DNA of 64,000 nt from Phycisphaera sp. (GTDB taxonomy: Bacteria > Planctomycetota > Phycisphaerae > Phycisphaerales > SM1A02). Location: assembly GCA_016124975.1 (NCBI GenBank), contig WGMP01000036.1, positions 1-64,000 of the forward strand, in the 5' to 3' direction. The notes beneath the pieces are model-generated. The model worked only from the letters and a program-made list of their open reading frames with translations. It searched no databases and was not told the origin of the DNA. The position numbers were made by a program, and so were the translations under genes. Positions 44,945 to 53,548 of the stretch are shown one piece after another. The number at the start of each line of letters is the position of its first letter. Position 1 is the first letter of the stretch.

Positions 44945-46606
44945 TCAGATCTCGACGAGGACCATGTCGCTCTCGACCGACGCCGACGACTCGGGCGCGT
45001 GGTGCGCGCTCGTCATCGACTCGAGACCCGCGACCTTCGCCATCTCTGCGCGCGTCGTCGCGGCGTCGTAGCGCGCGGCAGGCTTGCCCGCGCGCGCCGC
45101 GACGAGGTCAAGCGCGATCTGCGCCTCGCTCTTCGCGAACTCGACGGGCTCGATCGCCTGCTCGAAGCCCTGCAGTCGATTCGTGGCGTTCTCGAACGAG
45201 CCCGCCTTCTCGACCCAGGTGGCGCCGGGAAGCACGACCGTCGCCATCTCGGTGACGGCGTTCGGCAGCGTGTCGATCGCGACGACCGTGGCGACCTGCT
45301 TGAGCGCGGACGCCATCGACGGCGTCACCCAGTTGCTCGGATAGTTGCCCGTCACGAGCGCGGCGCCGTACTGGCCGCTCGCGAGCGCCTGCTCGAAGCC
45401 CTGGGCGTTCGCGACGGGCCTTCCGCCCGCGAGCGCCTCGAGCACGCGGCGCACGCCGCGCGCGTTCGGCGCCTTCTCGGCGCGAATCGTGAAGCCACCC
45501 GGGAAGGTCTTGTCCTGGCCCTGCACGGGCACGGGGCCGAGCGCGAGCAGCGCGTCTGGGTCGACCGAGAGCGCATAGCGCGCGAGGTGGTATGCGTCTT
45601 CGCACGAGAGCATCGGGCTCACGAGGAGCGCAAGATGCTTCTTCGCGACCGTGCGCAGCGCCGTCATGGCGCTGTCGACGGCGGCCACCGCCGTCTGCCA
45701 CGCCTCGACCGGCTTCAGCGGGTCGAAGGCGTCGCGGCCCTTCACGGACGGCAGCGTGAGGCGCGCGTCCGAGTGCACGAACTTCCAGCCGTAGCGCACT
45801 TCGTCGGTGATCCACCACTTGTTGACGGCGTCGTTGGCGCGCGGCTTCACGCGGTAGACCTGGCCGTCGTTGTGCTCGACCGAGATGTTGTCGCCCGACG
45901 CGGTGAGCCCGTCGATCGACGGGGTCTTCTTGAGGAACCACACGCGCTGCTGGAAGAGGAAGTCCTTGTCGAGGAGGGCGCCGACGGGGCAGAGGTCGAC
46001 CACATTGCCCGAAAGCTCGTTGTCGAGCGCCATGCCCGGGAAGACATCGATCTGCTCGGTCGAGCCGCGGCCGTCGACCATCAGCTCGTTCGTGCCCGTC
46101 ACCTCGCGGGTGAAGCGCACGCAGCGGGTGCACATGATGCAGCGGTCGCTGTAGAGGAGGACATGCGGGCCGACATCCTTCTTCGGCTGCTTGTTCTTCG
46201 CCTCGGTGAAGCGGCTCTGGCCGCGGCCGTACTGGTAGGAGTAGTCCTGCAGGTGGCACTCGCCCGCCTGGTCGCACACCGGGCAGTCGACCGGGTGGTT
46301 GATGAGCAGGAACTCCATGACCGCCTTCTGGTTGGCGACGGCCTTGGGGCTGTCGGTGTAGACGACCATGCCGTCGGCGGCCGCCTGCTGGCAGGTCGGC
46401 ACGAGCTTCGGGAACGGCTCGAGCTTGCCCGAACGGGGGTTCGGCGCCCAGACCTCGCCGAGGCAGATGCGGCAGTTCGCGACCACCGAGAGGCCCGGGT
46501 GGTAGCAGTAGTGCGGGATCTCGACCTCATGGTCGAGGGCCGCCTGGATGATGGTCTGGCCGGGCTTGAAGGAGTACTTCTTGCCGTTGATCGTGAGCTC
46601 TGGCAT
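44945..46606 (-). CDS. nuoG: NADH-quinone oxidoreductase subunit G (NuoG) or related FeS subunit
   Basis: NuoG is the FeS-rich peripheral arm subunit of complex I, passing electrons from NuoF to the quinone site. The 553-residue protein has an N-terminal 2Fe-2S ferredoxin domain (HYCYHPGLSVVANCRICLGEV with CQQ at residue 72), the His-Cys domain DCPVCDQAGECHLQDYSYQYG, and a 4Fe-4S site CIMCTRCVRFTREVTG plus a distal cysteine in VVDLCPVGALLDKDF. The molybdopterin-like domain follows in shortened form (about 270-545). The other nuo genes are absent here, so the subunit is encoded away from the main complex I cluster, or belongs to a related dehydrogenase. Confidence 0.85.
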   Translation of the reverse strand: MPELTINGKKYSFKPGQTIIQAALDHEVEIPHYCYHPGLSVVANCRICLGEVWAPNPRSGKLEPFPKLVPTCQQAAADGMVVYTDSPKAVANQKAVMEFLLINHPVDCPVCDQAGECHLQDYSYQYGRGQSRFTEAKNKQPKKDVGPHVLLYSDRCIMCTRCVRFTREVTGTNELMVDGRGSTEQIDVFPGMALDNELSGNVVDLCPVGALLDKDFLFQQRVWFLKKTPSIDGLTASGDNISVEHNDGQVYRVKPRANDAVNKWWITDEVRYGWKFVHSDARLTLPSVKGRDAFDPLKPVEAWQTAVAAVDSAMTALRTVAKKHLALLVSPMLSCEDAYHLARYALSVDPDALLALGPVPVQGQDKTFPGGFTIRAEKAPNARGVRRVLEALAGGRPVANAQGFEQALASGQYGAALVTGNYPSNWVTPSMASALKQVATVVAIDTLPNAVTEMATVVLPGATWVEKAGSFENATNRLQGFEQAIEPVEFAKSEAQIALDLVAARAGKPAARYDAATTRAEMAKVAGLESMTSAHHAPESSASVESDMVLVEI

Positions 46607-46675
46607 GGAAGGGGCAATGTAGCCGAAGCCCCCCGTGGTGGTGGCGGCGCGGTGGCGCGTGGCTGGGCCGACCGT

Positions 46676-47356
46676 TCAGCGGTCCGACGCACCCGCGGGA
46701 AGGGTCGCGAAGAGGATCTTGATCCGCCCCGCTTCGCACTCGATCGCGCGGACCTCGACGAAGCGCCCGTCGGAGAGCCTGAAGCGGCGGTCGGGGTGGC
46801 GCGCCTCGAGGCGGCCGAGTTCCTCGCGGAACGCTCCCGCCGAATCGAAGGCGGCGAGGGAGAGCGGCACAGGAAGCCGACCGATCCGCGCGTGGTCGAC
46901 GGTCGCTTCAAGTCGCTCGCCCGCTTCGGTCAGTTCGAGCGGCACGCGCACGGTGCCGACGAGGCCGAGGACGCGTGGCCCGATGGGCGACTCGACGACG
47001 ATCGCGCCCGCTTCCGAACCGACGCGCACCTCGGCCGCGCGCGCGAACGGCGCGAACTCTGGGTCGTGCGCCGCCCATTTCGGAAGCCGCGTCGCGAGCC
47101 ATGCGTTGATGTCGGCAGGGTCGATGGCGATGGCCCACGACTCCCCTGCCGGGTCGCGCACCTTGGTGACCGCCGCAACCAGCGCCTGCTCGAGCGCCTC
47201 GCCGCGCGTCACGGCATCCTCGGGCAGCGTCGGGCGCCCCGCGGGCGGCACGAACGCGAGCACGATGGCCGCGAGAAGCCCCCCCGCCGCGACCGCGCGC
47301 ACGACGCGGCCGAGCCGCGGCTTGCAGGGCGGGCATGGTTGCGGCTCGGCGCTCAC
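46676..47356 (-). CDS. Membrane-anchored hypothetical protein
   Basis: No family was recognised. The GTG at 47356 gives 226 residues beginning VSAEPQPCPPCKPRLGR, with one CxxC pair (CPPC) and a single transmembrane helix at about 27-46. The exported part is mixed alpha/beta (WAIAIDPADINAWLATRLPKW, then VRVPLELTEAGERLEATVDHARIG). An upstream ATG at 47446 would add residues encoded in a REP-like repeat and is less likely. The N-terminal coding DNA belongs to a duplicated segment. It starts 69 bases after the nuoG ATG in the upstream direction, so both may be read together. Confidence 0.65.
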   Translation of the reverse strand: MSAEPQPCPPCKPRLGRVVRAVAAGGLLAAIVLAFVPPAGRPTLPEDAVTRGEALEQALVAAVTKVRDPAGESWAIAIDPADINAWLATRLPKWAAHDPEFAPFARAAEVRVGSEAGAIVVESPIGPRVLGLVGTVRVPLELTEAGERLEATVDHARIGRLPVPLSLAAFDSAGAFREELGRLEARHPDRRFRLSDGRFVEVRAIECEAGRIKILFATLPAGASDR

Positions 47357-47579
47357 GCGGCGAAAGGTACGCGGAAACGGTGCCTGGCACGTGCCAGGAG
47401 GTGCCTGGCACCAGACGGCACGTGCCGGGCACTGGCCGAGCGGCACTGGGCGGGCATGGTTGCGTCTCAGCGCTCACGCCACGAAACTTCAGCGGAGACG
47501 GCGCCTCGGAAACGGCGGAAACGGTGCCTGGCACGTGCCGCGAGGTGCCGGGCACCAGACGGCACGTGCTTGGCACTGG
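47330..47579. repeat. Imperfect tandem duplication with GGTGCC-type palindromes
   Basis: A segment starting GGCGGGCATGGTTGCG occurs at 47330 and again at 47449. Both copies end in a cluster of GGTGCCTGGCACGTGCC and GGCACGTGC words that fold back on each other. The first copy includes the 5' end of the membrane-protein gene. The second copy has diverged and carries an extra 25 bases. Confidence 0.85.
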
Positions 47580-47601
47580 ACCGTCCCGGACCGTTGAAGC
47601 A

Positions 47602-47633
47602 CGACGGGCCCCGCGCACGCGCGGGGCCCGTCG
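47602..47633. terminator. Stem-loop downstream of surface protein gene
   Basis: A perfect 14-bp stem (CGACGGGCCCCGCG with its complement) has a four-base loop. It lies 29 bases after the end of the first sorted surface protein gene. There is no real T-tract, so it may stop transcription weakly or protect the mRNA 3' end. Confidence 0.65.
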
Positions 47634-47661
47634 GTTGGATCGAGAGGTGGAACGCTCGGCC

Positions 47662-48462
47662 TCAGCGACGGCGACGCGCGCCGACAAGACCAGCCGCGCC
47701 GAGAAGCGCGAGCGCGCCCGGCGCGGGGACGGTGACCACGACATCGGTGTTGCCCGCGCCGCGGATCGACATCGTGAAGGTGTCGCCGAGCGTGCCGACC
47801 GCGTTGCCGCCCACATTCGAGTAGAGGATCGGCATCGCGGTCAGGTCGAAGAGCAGCTGGTACGACTCGTTCGCGGCCTGATAGAAGCCGCGGAAGGCGT
47901 AGTCGCCGCCCACGGGCCCGCTCGGGAGGCTCGTGAAGACCCCGGGCCCCGAGAAGACGATCAGCGTCGACGGCGTGAAGTTCGTGACGTAGAACTGGGT
48001 GTTGAAGTCGCCCGCGGACGCGAAGGCGGTCGAGCTCACCTTGCCGTCGGTCCCGCCGACGGACGAGGCCGCGGCGTAGCTGTCGTTGCCGACATCGAAG
48101 CGGACGATGCCTGCCCCGCCTCCCACGACTCCAGCGCCGCTGATGCGGCGGATGCCGACGCCGAGGATGCGGTTCCCGTTGGCGAACGCGCCCGTCGAGT
48201 AGGTGCCCGCCGCGAGGTTCGCGCTGCCCGCGGGGCTCCCCGTCACGGTGTTCCCGTCGAACGAGAACAGGGTGGTGTAGACCTCGTAGACATTGTCCGT
48301 GCTGCCGCCGCCGTAGAGCCCGAGCGTGGTCGAGGTGCCGTTCAGCTGCCAGCCGTTCCAGGAGAGGCCGCCGTTGATGTCGACGGTGCTGGCCGATGCC
48401 GCGGCTGCGAGCGCAAGCGCCGCGGCGAGCGAGAGGGTTCCGATGGTGTTCGTGGTCTTCAT
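47662..48462 (-). CDS. Sorted surface protein, PEP-CTERM-like, paralogue 1
   Basis: The 266-residue protein has a signal peptide (MKTTNTIGTLSLAAALALA...ASA), the family start STVDINGGLSWNGWQL, a beta-rich middle and the C-terminal tail VPAPGALALLGAAGLVGARRRR. The tail has the layout of PEP-CTERM signals: a Pro-containing motif, a membrane helix and an arginine cluster, recognised by an exosortase-type enzyme. It is the most divergent of the four paralogues, sharing mainly both ends. The presumed role is a secreted, surface-bound or matrix protein. No exosortase gene is in the window. Confidence 0.85.
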   Translation of the reverse strand: MKTTNTIGTLSLAAALALAAAASASTVDINGGLSWNGWQLNGTSTTLGLYGGGSTDNVYEVYTTLFSFDGNTVTGSPAGSANLAAGTYSTGAFANGNRILGVGIRRISGAGVVGGGAGIVRFDVGNDSYAAASSVGGTDGKVSSTAFASAGDFNTQFYVTNFTPSTLIVFSGPGVFTSLPSGPVGGDYAFRGFYQAANESYQLLFDLTAMPILYSNVGGNAVGTLGDTFTMSIRGAGNTDVVVTVPAPGALALLGAAGLVGARRRR

Positions 48463-48715
48463 GTGTTCATCCAACCTTCGTGATGGCGGCGCGGGCGCGG
48501 CCAGATGCTTGCCGTTCCCAGAGATGCCGCTGTCCCGCTCTCGGCGCACTTGGGCCTCGCGCCATGTCAGCATTCCGAACAACTCGATGAATTCGATCGA
48601 AAAGAAGACACGATCGGGTGTAGGTCTCGCCATGCCGCAGCGGACGAAACCATGCAGCTCCCGCACACGCGTTTCAAGCGGGGTTCGCGCCATATGCCCG
48701 CGCACATGCGACAGA
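48463..48715. other. Promoter and leader region of surface protein gene
   Basis: On the minus strand this region contains AAGGTTGG close to the start codon, which may serve as a ribosome binding site. A run of A/T-rich sequence around 48590-48620 (GTCTTCTTTTCGATCGAATTC) may contain the promoter. No protein gene is supported. Confidence 0.4.
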
Positions 48716-48733
48716 CCCCGCGCATGCGCGGGG
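48716..48733. terminator. Stem-loop downstream of paralogue 2
   Basis: CCCCGCGC and GCGCGGGG form a symmetric hairpin 41 bases beyond the end of the second surface protein gene. Its context (ACCCCGCGC then GGGGCCCGTCGATTGG) is shared with the stem downstream of paralogue 1. Confidence 0.6.
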
Positions 48734-48773
48734 CCCGTCGATTGGATCGAGTGGTAGAAGGACCGCTCCGCGT

Positions 48774-49598
48774 TCAGCGGCGGCGACGCGCGCCCGCGAG
48801 ACCCGCGAGGCCGAGGAGCGCGAACGCGCCCGGGGCGGGGACAGGAACCGAGAAGACCTGCTGCGAGAACCCCGCGGAGATGTCCTGCTCCCAGAAGCCG
48901 ACGCGCAGGGTGGAGCCGAAGCTGCCTTCGCCGAAGGTCAGTCCGCCGTTCGAACGGAGGATCGCGTCGATGTTCATCAGGAACTGGACGCGGGTGGAGT
49001 AGAAGCCCGCTCCTCCATCCGCGACCGTGAACGAGCGCACCGGCGTCGGGGCCCAGCCGATCCCGTACGGAATGTCGAAGTTGCTGCCACCGTTCGAGGT
49101 GAAGTCGGTGAAGACCGAGTACTGGCGCACGAGCCCCGCGCCCGCAGAGTTGTTGGTGAACATGTGCGACGACGTGTCGCCGTCATCGGCGGTGTAGACG
49201 CCGTCACCCGCGCCGAAGCTCGACGCGGCCTGGATGTTGACCTCGTCGGTATCGGTGTGGAAGAAGAACTGATTGCCGCGGGACGAGCCCGTGTACTGGA
49301 TGCCCATGCCGATGATGCGGTCGCCAGCCTGCCACGAGCCGCTGAAGAGGCTCGCGGTGTCGTTACCAGTGCCGCTCGCGGTCTGGGACGCATTCAGCAC
49401 GAAAGAAGTGCTGTAGATGTCGTAGGTGCGATTGGTCGCACCCTTGACCCACAGGCCCGAGGTCTGCGAGTTGCCGACGGAGTTCCAGCCGTTCCACGAC
49501 GAGCCGCCGTTGAGGTCGACGACCTGGGCGGAGGCGGTGCCAGCGAGGGCGAGGGCGGCGGTGAGCGAGAGCGATGCGATGGTGGTTGTGGTCTTCAT
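48774..49598 (-). CDS. Sorted surface protein, PEP-CTERM-like, paralogue 2
   Basis: The 274-residue protein begins with a signal peptide, then QVVDLNGGSSWNGWNSVGN and SQTSGLWVKGATNRTYDIYST, which are close to paralogues 3 and 4. The shared segments SGSWQAGDRIIGMGIQYTGSSRG and LMNIDAILRSNGGLTFGEGSFG show common ancestry. The sorting tail is VPVPAPGAFALLGLAGLAGARRRR. GGGAG precedes the ATG. No terminator lies between it and the upstream paralogue 3 (71 bases), so these two may form one transcript. Confidence 0.88.
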   Translation of the reverse strand: MKTTTTIASLSLTAALALAGTASAQVVDLNGGSSWNGWNSVGNSQTSGLWVKGATNRTYDIYSTSFVLNASQTASGTGNDTASLFSGSWQAGDRIIGMGIQYTGSSRGNQFFFHTDTDEVNIQAASSFGAGDGVYTADDGDTSSHMFTNNSAGAGLVRQYSVFTDFTSNGGSNFDIPYGIGWAPTPVRSFTVADGGAGFYSTRVQFLMNIDAILRSNGGLTFGEGSFGSTLRVGFWEQDISAGFSQQVFSVPVPAPGAFALLGLAGLAGARRRR

Positions 49599-49669
49599 GA
49601 CTGTTGCTCCCGAAAGAGGGCCTCAGACGAGTGTGAGTTGCCGTGATGGATGTTCGTTGCGTGGAGCGT

Positions 49670-50581
49670 TCAGCGGCGGCGACGCGCGCCCGCGAGGCCC
49701 GCGAGGCCGAGGAGTGCGAACGCGCCAGGGGCGGGGATCGGGAAGGTCTGGTGGGTGTACTGCGTGCCGTCCCAGCCGGCGGTCTGGTCGCCTTCCCAGA
49801 AGCCGAAGCGGGTGTTCGGACCGAAGTCGCCGTCGCCGAAGGTCAGTCCGCCGTTCGAGCGCAGGATCGCGTCGATGTTGATGAAGAACTGTGCGCTCGT
49901 CATGAGCGTCTGCGAGCCGCTCTCGAGGATCGCGAAGCTGCGCGTCGGGAAGTCGGGGAACGGCGTGGGGCCGTACGCGGGGTCCGCGTTCCACGAGTAC
50001 GGCGCCGTGAAGTTCCCCTCTTGCGGCGTTCCATTCTGGCTGAAGCCGTTCCACACGGCGTAGTGCCGCACCTGCCCGCGGGGGTTTCCGGGCATCGTGG
50101 TCATGTACGACGAGGAGTCGCCGACATCGAAGGTGAGCAGGCCGTCGTTCGCACCGAAGCTCGAGGCGGGGGCGAGGTTGCTCCCGCCCGCATCGCGGTG
50201 GAAGAAGAAGGTCGAGCCGCGCGTGGAGCCCGTGTACTGGACGCCCATGCCGACGATGCGGTCTCCCGCCTGCCATGCGCCCGCGAAGAGGCTCGCCTCG
50301 GTCTCGCCCGTGTAGTCGACGCCGTTGCCCGCCGTGCCGTTCGCGAGGCGATTGCCGCCCACGGTCTGGCTGGCACTGAGCACGAAGTAGGTGCTGTAGA
50401 TGTCGAAGGTGCGGGTCGTCGAGCCCCTCGTCCAGATCCCCGAGGTCTGCGAGTTGCCGACGGAGTTCCAGCCGTTCCAGGAGTTGCCGCCGTTGATGTC
50501 GACGGACTGTGCGGACGCGGTGCCTGCGAGGGCAAGCGATGCGACGAGTGCGAGGCGTCGAAGGGTGTTCGAGGTCTTCAT
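49670..50581 (-). CDS. Sorted surface protein, PEP-CTERM-like, paralogue 3
   Basis: The 303-residue protein shares QSVDINGGNSWNGWNSVGNS, GAWQAGDRIVGMGVQYTGSTRG, VWNGFSQNGTPQEGNFTAPYSW and FINIDAILRSNGGLTFGDGDFG with its neighbours. It ends in IPAPGAFALLGLAGLAGARRRR. Compared with paralogue 2 it holds an extra 29-residue stretch in the middle. The signal peptide is short (MKTSNTLRRLALVASLALAGTASA). It probably heads a two-gene transcript with paralogue 2. Confidence 0.88.
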   Translation of the reverse strand: MKTSNTLRRLALVASLALAGTASAQSVDINGGNSWNGWNSVGNSQTSGIWTRGSTTRTFDIYSTYFVLSASQTVGGNRLANGTAGNGVDYTGETEASLFAGAWQAGDRIVGMGVQYTGSTRGSTFFFHRDAGGSNLAPASSFGANDGLLTFDVGDSSSYMTTMPGNPRGQVRHYAVWNGFSQNGTPQEGNFTAPYSWNADPAYGPTPFPDFPTRSFAILESGSQTLMTSAQFFINIDAILRSNGGLTFGDGDFGPNTRFGFWEGDQTAGWDGTQYTHQTFPIPAPGAFALLGLAGLAGARRRR

Positions 50582-50881
50582 GTGGTTCTCGGATCTCTTT
50601 GGGAGAGCTTGGAGGCCTCGGGACTCCGTGTCGGAGCCACCGAAGCGGCCGTGCGTGCGCGGGGCGAAACGCGAGCCCTTTCGAAAGATCAGCGCACTCC
50701 CCGACCCGAACCTGTCACCATTTCAGGGGGCAAGGTGGAAACGACGCGGAGATAGCCAATTCGGGTGATGGCGGTGCGAGCAACGCCAGCCCCCGACCAA
50801 GCATGGGATTCCGCTCGAGGCCCTCCAAATCAGTTTGCCGCGAATCCCTGCGTCGAGCGGTGCGCGGCTTCCGCAAACGCA
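50582..50881. other. Leader region between paralogues 3 and 4
   Basis: This 300-base stretch precedes paralogue 3. The sequence near 50690-50760 is less GC-rich (CACCATTTCAGGGGG, GATAGCCAATTCGGG) and may contain the promoter. No hairpin or gene is seen before the terminator at 50882. Confidence 0.35.
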
Positions 50882-50909
50882 ACAGGCCCCGCGCGCACGC
50901 GGGGCCTGT
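50882..50909. terminator. Stem-loop downstream of paralogue 4
   Basis: ACAGGCCCCGCG pairs with CGCGGGGCCTGT (12 bp, loop CGCA). It lies 32 bases beyond the end of the fourth surface protein gene. A T-tract is missing, as at the other stem-loops of this cluster. Confidence 0.65.
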
Positions 50910-50940
50910 CGGGAATCTGTAGGAGGTCCGAGTCGAGGCC

Positions 50941-51849
50941 TCAGCGGCGACGACGCGCGCCTGCGAGGCCCGCCACGCCGAGGAGCGCGATCGCGCCCGG
51001 GGCGGGGATCGCGAACATCTGGTTCGTCGATCCTGCGCCCGCGGTGATCTGGTCGCCCTCCCAGAAGCCGATCCGCGTGCCTGCCGCGTAGAAGTCGCCG
51101 TCGCCGAAGGTCAGGCCGCCGTTCGAGCGGAGGATCGCGTCGAGGTTGATGAACATCTGCAGGCTCGTTGCGAGGCTCGTCGAGCCCGCGTCGAGGATGG
51201 CGAAGCTGCGAGCGGGCATGGCGAGCGTGGCGCTCTGGCCATAGGGGAAGGTGTAGTTCCCTTCCTCAGGTGAACCGTTCTGGCTGAAGCCGTTCCAGAT
51301 CGAGTATTGCTTGGTGCGGAAGCGATCGGGGTTCCACGACATGCTCGTGATGTAGGACGAGGTGTCGCCGACATCATGGGAGAACTGGCCGTCGGACATG
51401 CCGAAGGCGGTCGCGGGGATGATGTTGTCGCCGTAGGCGTCGACATGGAGATACGCGGTCGTGCCACGCGTCGAGCCCGTGTAGCGGATGCCGACGCCGA
51501 CGATGCGGTCGCCCGCCTGCCACGAGCCTGAGAAGAGGCTCGCGGAGTCGTCGCCCGTGTAGCCGCTGCCGTCGCCGGCCGCGCCGTCCGCAATGCGCGA
51601 GCCGCCGACGGTCTGCGACGCGCTCAGCGTGAACTGCGTGCGGTAGATGTCGAAGGTGCGGGAGGTCGACCCCTGCACCCAGACGCCCGAGGTCTGCGAG
51701 TCGGAGATGAACTGCCATCCGCTCCAGCTGCTGCCGCCGTTGATGTCGACGGTGCTTGCGAAGGCGGAGGCGGAGGCGGTGAGCGCGCAGGACGCGACGA
51801 TGGCGCCGACGCGACGACGCGACGACGGCGCAGGGAAACAACGGGACAT
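50941..51849 (-). CDS. Sorted surface protein, PEP-CTERM-like, paralogue 4
   Basis: The start at 51849 (preceded by GGAGAGAG) gives 302 residues. The signal peptide is longer and more basic than in the others (MSRCFPAPSSRRRVGAIV). The core repeats STVDINGGSSWSGWQFISDS, SQTSGVWVQGSTSRTFDIYRT, AGDRIVGVGIRYTGSTRG and FINLDAILRSNGGLTFGDGDF, and the tail is IPAPGAIALLGVAGLAGARRRR. Its order at the upstream end, together with its divergence, suggests repeated tandem duplication of one ancestral gene. Confidence 0.87.
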   Translation of the reverse strand: MSRCFPAPSSRRRVGAIVASCALTASASAFASTVDINGGSSWSGWQFISDSQTSGVWVQGSTSRTFDIYRTQFTLSASQTVGGSRIADGAAGDGSGYTGDDSASLFSGSWQAGDRIVGVGIRYTGSTRGTTAYLHVDAYGDNIIPATAFGMSDGQFSHDVGDTSSYITSMSWNPDRFRTKQYSIWNGFSQNGSPEEGNYTFPYGQSATLAMPARSFAILDAGSTSLATSLQMFINLDAILRSNGGLTFGDGDFYAAGTRIGFWEGDQITAGAGSTNQMFAIPAPGAIALLGVAGLAGARRRR

Positions 51850-52144
51850 GTCTCTCTCCAGGGTCAAAGATGGGATCGCGGGAAACCGGAACATGCCCGG
51901 ACGCGGAGGGGGCCGCGGCGCGGGCGAGGGAACAGAGGGAAATGTGGCACCAAACCCGCGGAAGTCAGGCCCGCGGCGGGAAAAGGGGGCCGATCGGCAG
52001 AATCGGCGCGGAAATTGGCGCGGGGCGGTTGCCCGCTCGCCCATCGCGCGTCCCTGGTACCCCATCGAGGGACGCGGCGGATGGGGCGTTCGCCCACCGT
52101 CCACCCCGGCAGGGTCTGGCAGGTGGGTGGGAGCGCATCGAGGC
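51850..52144. other. Upstream region of paralogue 4
   Basis: This 295-base stretch lies between paralogue 4 and the end of the ketosynthase gene. A repeated CGGCAGGGTCTGGCAGG occurs near 52108. Both flanking genes read leftwards, so it should hold the terminator of the ketosynthase unit and the promoter of paralogue 4, but neither is obvious. Confidence 0.35.
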
Positions 52145-53473
52145 CTACGCGAACCTGCGGACGACGAGCGTGTCGTTCTGCCCGCCGAAGCCGAAGCTGT
52201 TCGAGAGACAGATGTCGACCTTCGCGGGGCGCGCCGTGTTCGGCACATAGTCGAGGTCGAGGTCCGGGTCGGGCGTCTGGTAGTTGATCGTCGGCGGCAG
52301 CATCCCGTCGCGGATCGCAAGGACGCAGGTCATGAACTCGACGGCGCCCGCGGCCGCGATCAGGTGCCCCATCATGCTCTTGATCGAGCTCATGGGGATG
52401 TCCTTCGCGTTCGGGCCGAAGACGCGCTTCACACCGCGGGTCTCGATCGAGTCATTTTCCTTCGTGCCCGTGCCGTGCGCGCTGATGTAGTCGATCGCGG
52501 CGCGGCCGTCGGCGCGGCGCGCGAGCGGGTCGATCCCCGCCTGCGCAAGCGCCTGGTGCATCGACGCTGCGCCGCCGCGGCCCTCGGGGTGGATGTCGGT
52601 GATGCGGAAGGCGTCCGCGCTCGAGCCGTAGCCGGCGATCTCGGCAAGCGGCTTCGCGCCGCGGGCGAGCGCGTGCTCGAGGCTCTCGATCACGATCATG
52701 CCCGAGCCCTCGCCCATGACGAAGCCGTCGCGGGTCGCATCGAACGGGCGCGAGGCCTTCGTCGGGTCGCCCTTCGATGTGGAGAGCGCCGTGAGTCGGT
52801 TGAAGCCCGTCACGCCGAGCACATGGATCATCGTGTGCGTGCCGCCCGAGATCATCACATCGGCGTCGCCGCGCTTGATCAGGCTGAAGGCCTCGCCGAT
52901 TGCCTGCGTGCTGGCGGCGCAGGCGGTGAGGCAGTTGAGCGCGGGGCCACGCACGCCGAACTCGCGCGCGAGGTGCGCGAGCGGCATGTTCGGCTCCTGC
53001 TCGACCTCGCGCATGCGGTCCATCGCCTTGTGCGCGAACTCCGCCCAGCGCGGGCCGTCGACTTTCTTCGCCTCTGCGTCCCAGCCCGCGAGGTTCGACG
53101 CGGCGTAGTTGTCGAAGTCGAGCACGCCCTCGCCTGCGCCGAGGTAGAGGCCGACGCGCTTGCGGTTCAGGCCCGCGTAGCCATCGAGGCCCGACTGGCG
53201 CCAGGCCTGGCTCGCCGCGCCGAGCGCGAACTGCGAGTTGAGGCCAGCGCTCGTGTGGACCGACGCGTCGCGCACGAAGCGCGCCATGTCGTAGTCCTTC
53301 ACCTGCGCCGCGAAGGTCGTGGGGAAGGTGCGCGCGTCGAAGCGCGTGATCGGGCCCATGCCCGACTCGCTCTTCATGAGCCGCTGCCACACGCTGTCGA
53401 CATCATGGCCAAGCGGCGTGATCCAGCCCATGCCTGTGACGACGACGCGACGGTTGTTCGAGGAGTTGCTCAT
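52145..53473 (-). CDS. Beta-ketoacyl-ACP synthase (FabF/KAS II type), catalytically complete
   Basis: This enzyme extends acyl-ACP with malonyl-ACP. The 442-residue protein keeps the full Cys-His-His triad: CAASTQAIGEA (cysteine near residue 183), SAHGTGTKEND (histidine near 331) and SMMGHLIAAAGAVEF (histidine near 367). The C-terminal GFGGQNDTLVVRRF is also conserved. The start at 53473 avoids an upstream repeat-encoded stretch of prolines and histidines. It lies 75 bases after a degenerate ketosynthase gene, so the two probably form a heterodimer. No ACP or ketoreductase gene is nearby. Confidence 0.92.
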   Translation of the reverse strand: MSNSSNNRRVVVTGMGWITPLGHDVDSVWQRLMKSESGMGPITRFDARTFPTTFAAQVKDYDMARFVRDASVHTSAGLNSQFALGAASQAWRQSGLDGYAGLNRKRVGLYLGAGEGVLDFDNYAASNLAGWDAEAKKVDGPRWAEFAHKAMDRMREVEQEPNMPLAHLAREFGVRGPALNCLTACAASTQAIGEAFSLIKRGDADVMISGGTHTMIHVLGVTGFNRLTALSTSKGDPTKASRPFDATRDGFVMGEGSGMIVIESLEHALARGAKPLAEIAGYGSSADAFRITDIHPEGRGGAASMHQALAQAGIDPLARRADGRAAIDYISAHGTGTKENDSIETRGVKRVFGPNAKDIPMSSIKSMMGHLIAAAGAVEFMTCVLAIRDGMLPPTINYQTPDPDLDLDYVPNTARPAKVDICLSNSFGFGGQNDTLVVRRFA

Positions 53474-53547
53474 CGGTGGTGTCGGCGGTGGTGTCGGCGC
53501 GGTGGTGTCGGCACGGTGGTGTCGGCGCGGTGGTGTCGGCACGGCGG
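53474..53547. repeat. 15-bp-like short tandem repeat between the two ketosynthase genes
   Basis: The word CGGTGGTGTCGGC recurs five times with spacing of 12 to 15 bases, alternating GC and AC. It fills the whole gap between the two ketosynthase genes. Confidence 0.85.
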
Positions 53548-53548
53548 T

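Noticed and set aside
44999-47824. A 941-codon open frame on the + strand opposite nuoG
   Set aside because: It is antisense to the FeS subunit, and continues through the duplicated repeat and into a surface protein gene. No plausible domain is seen.
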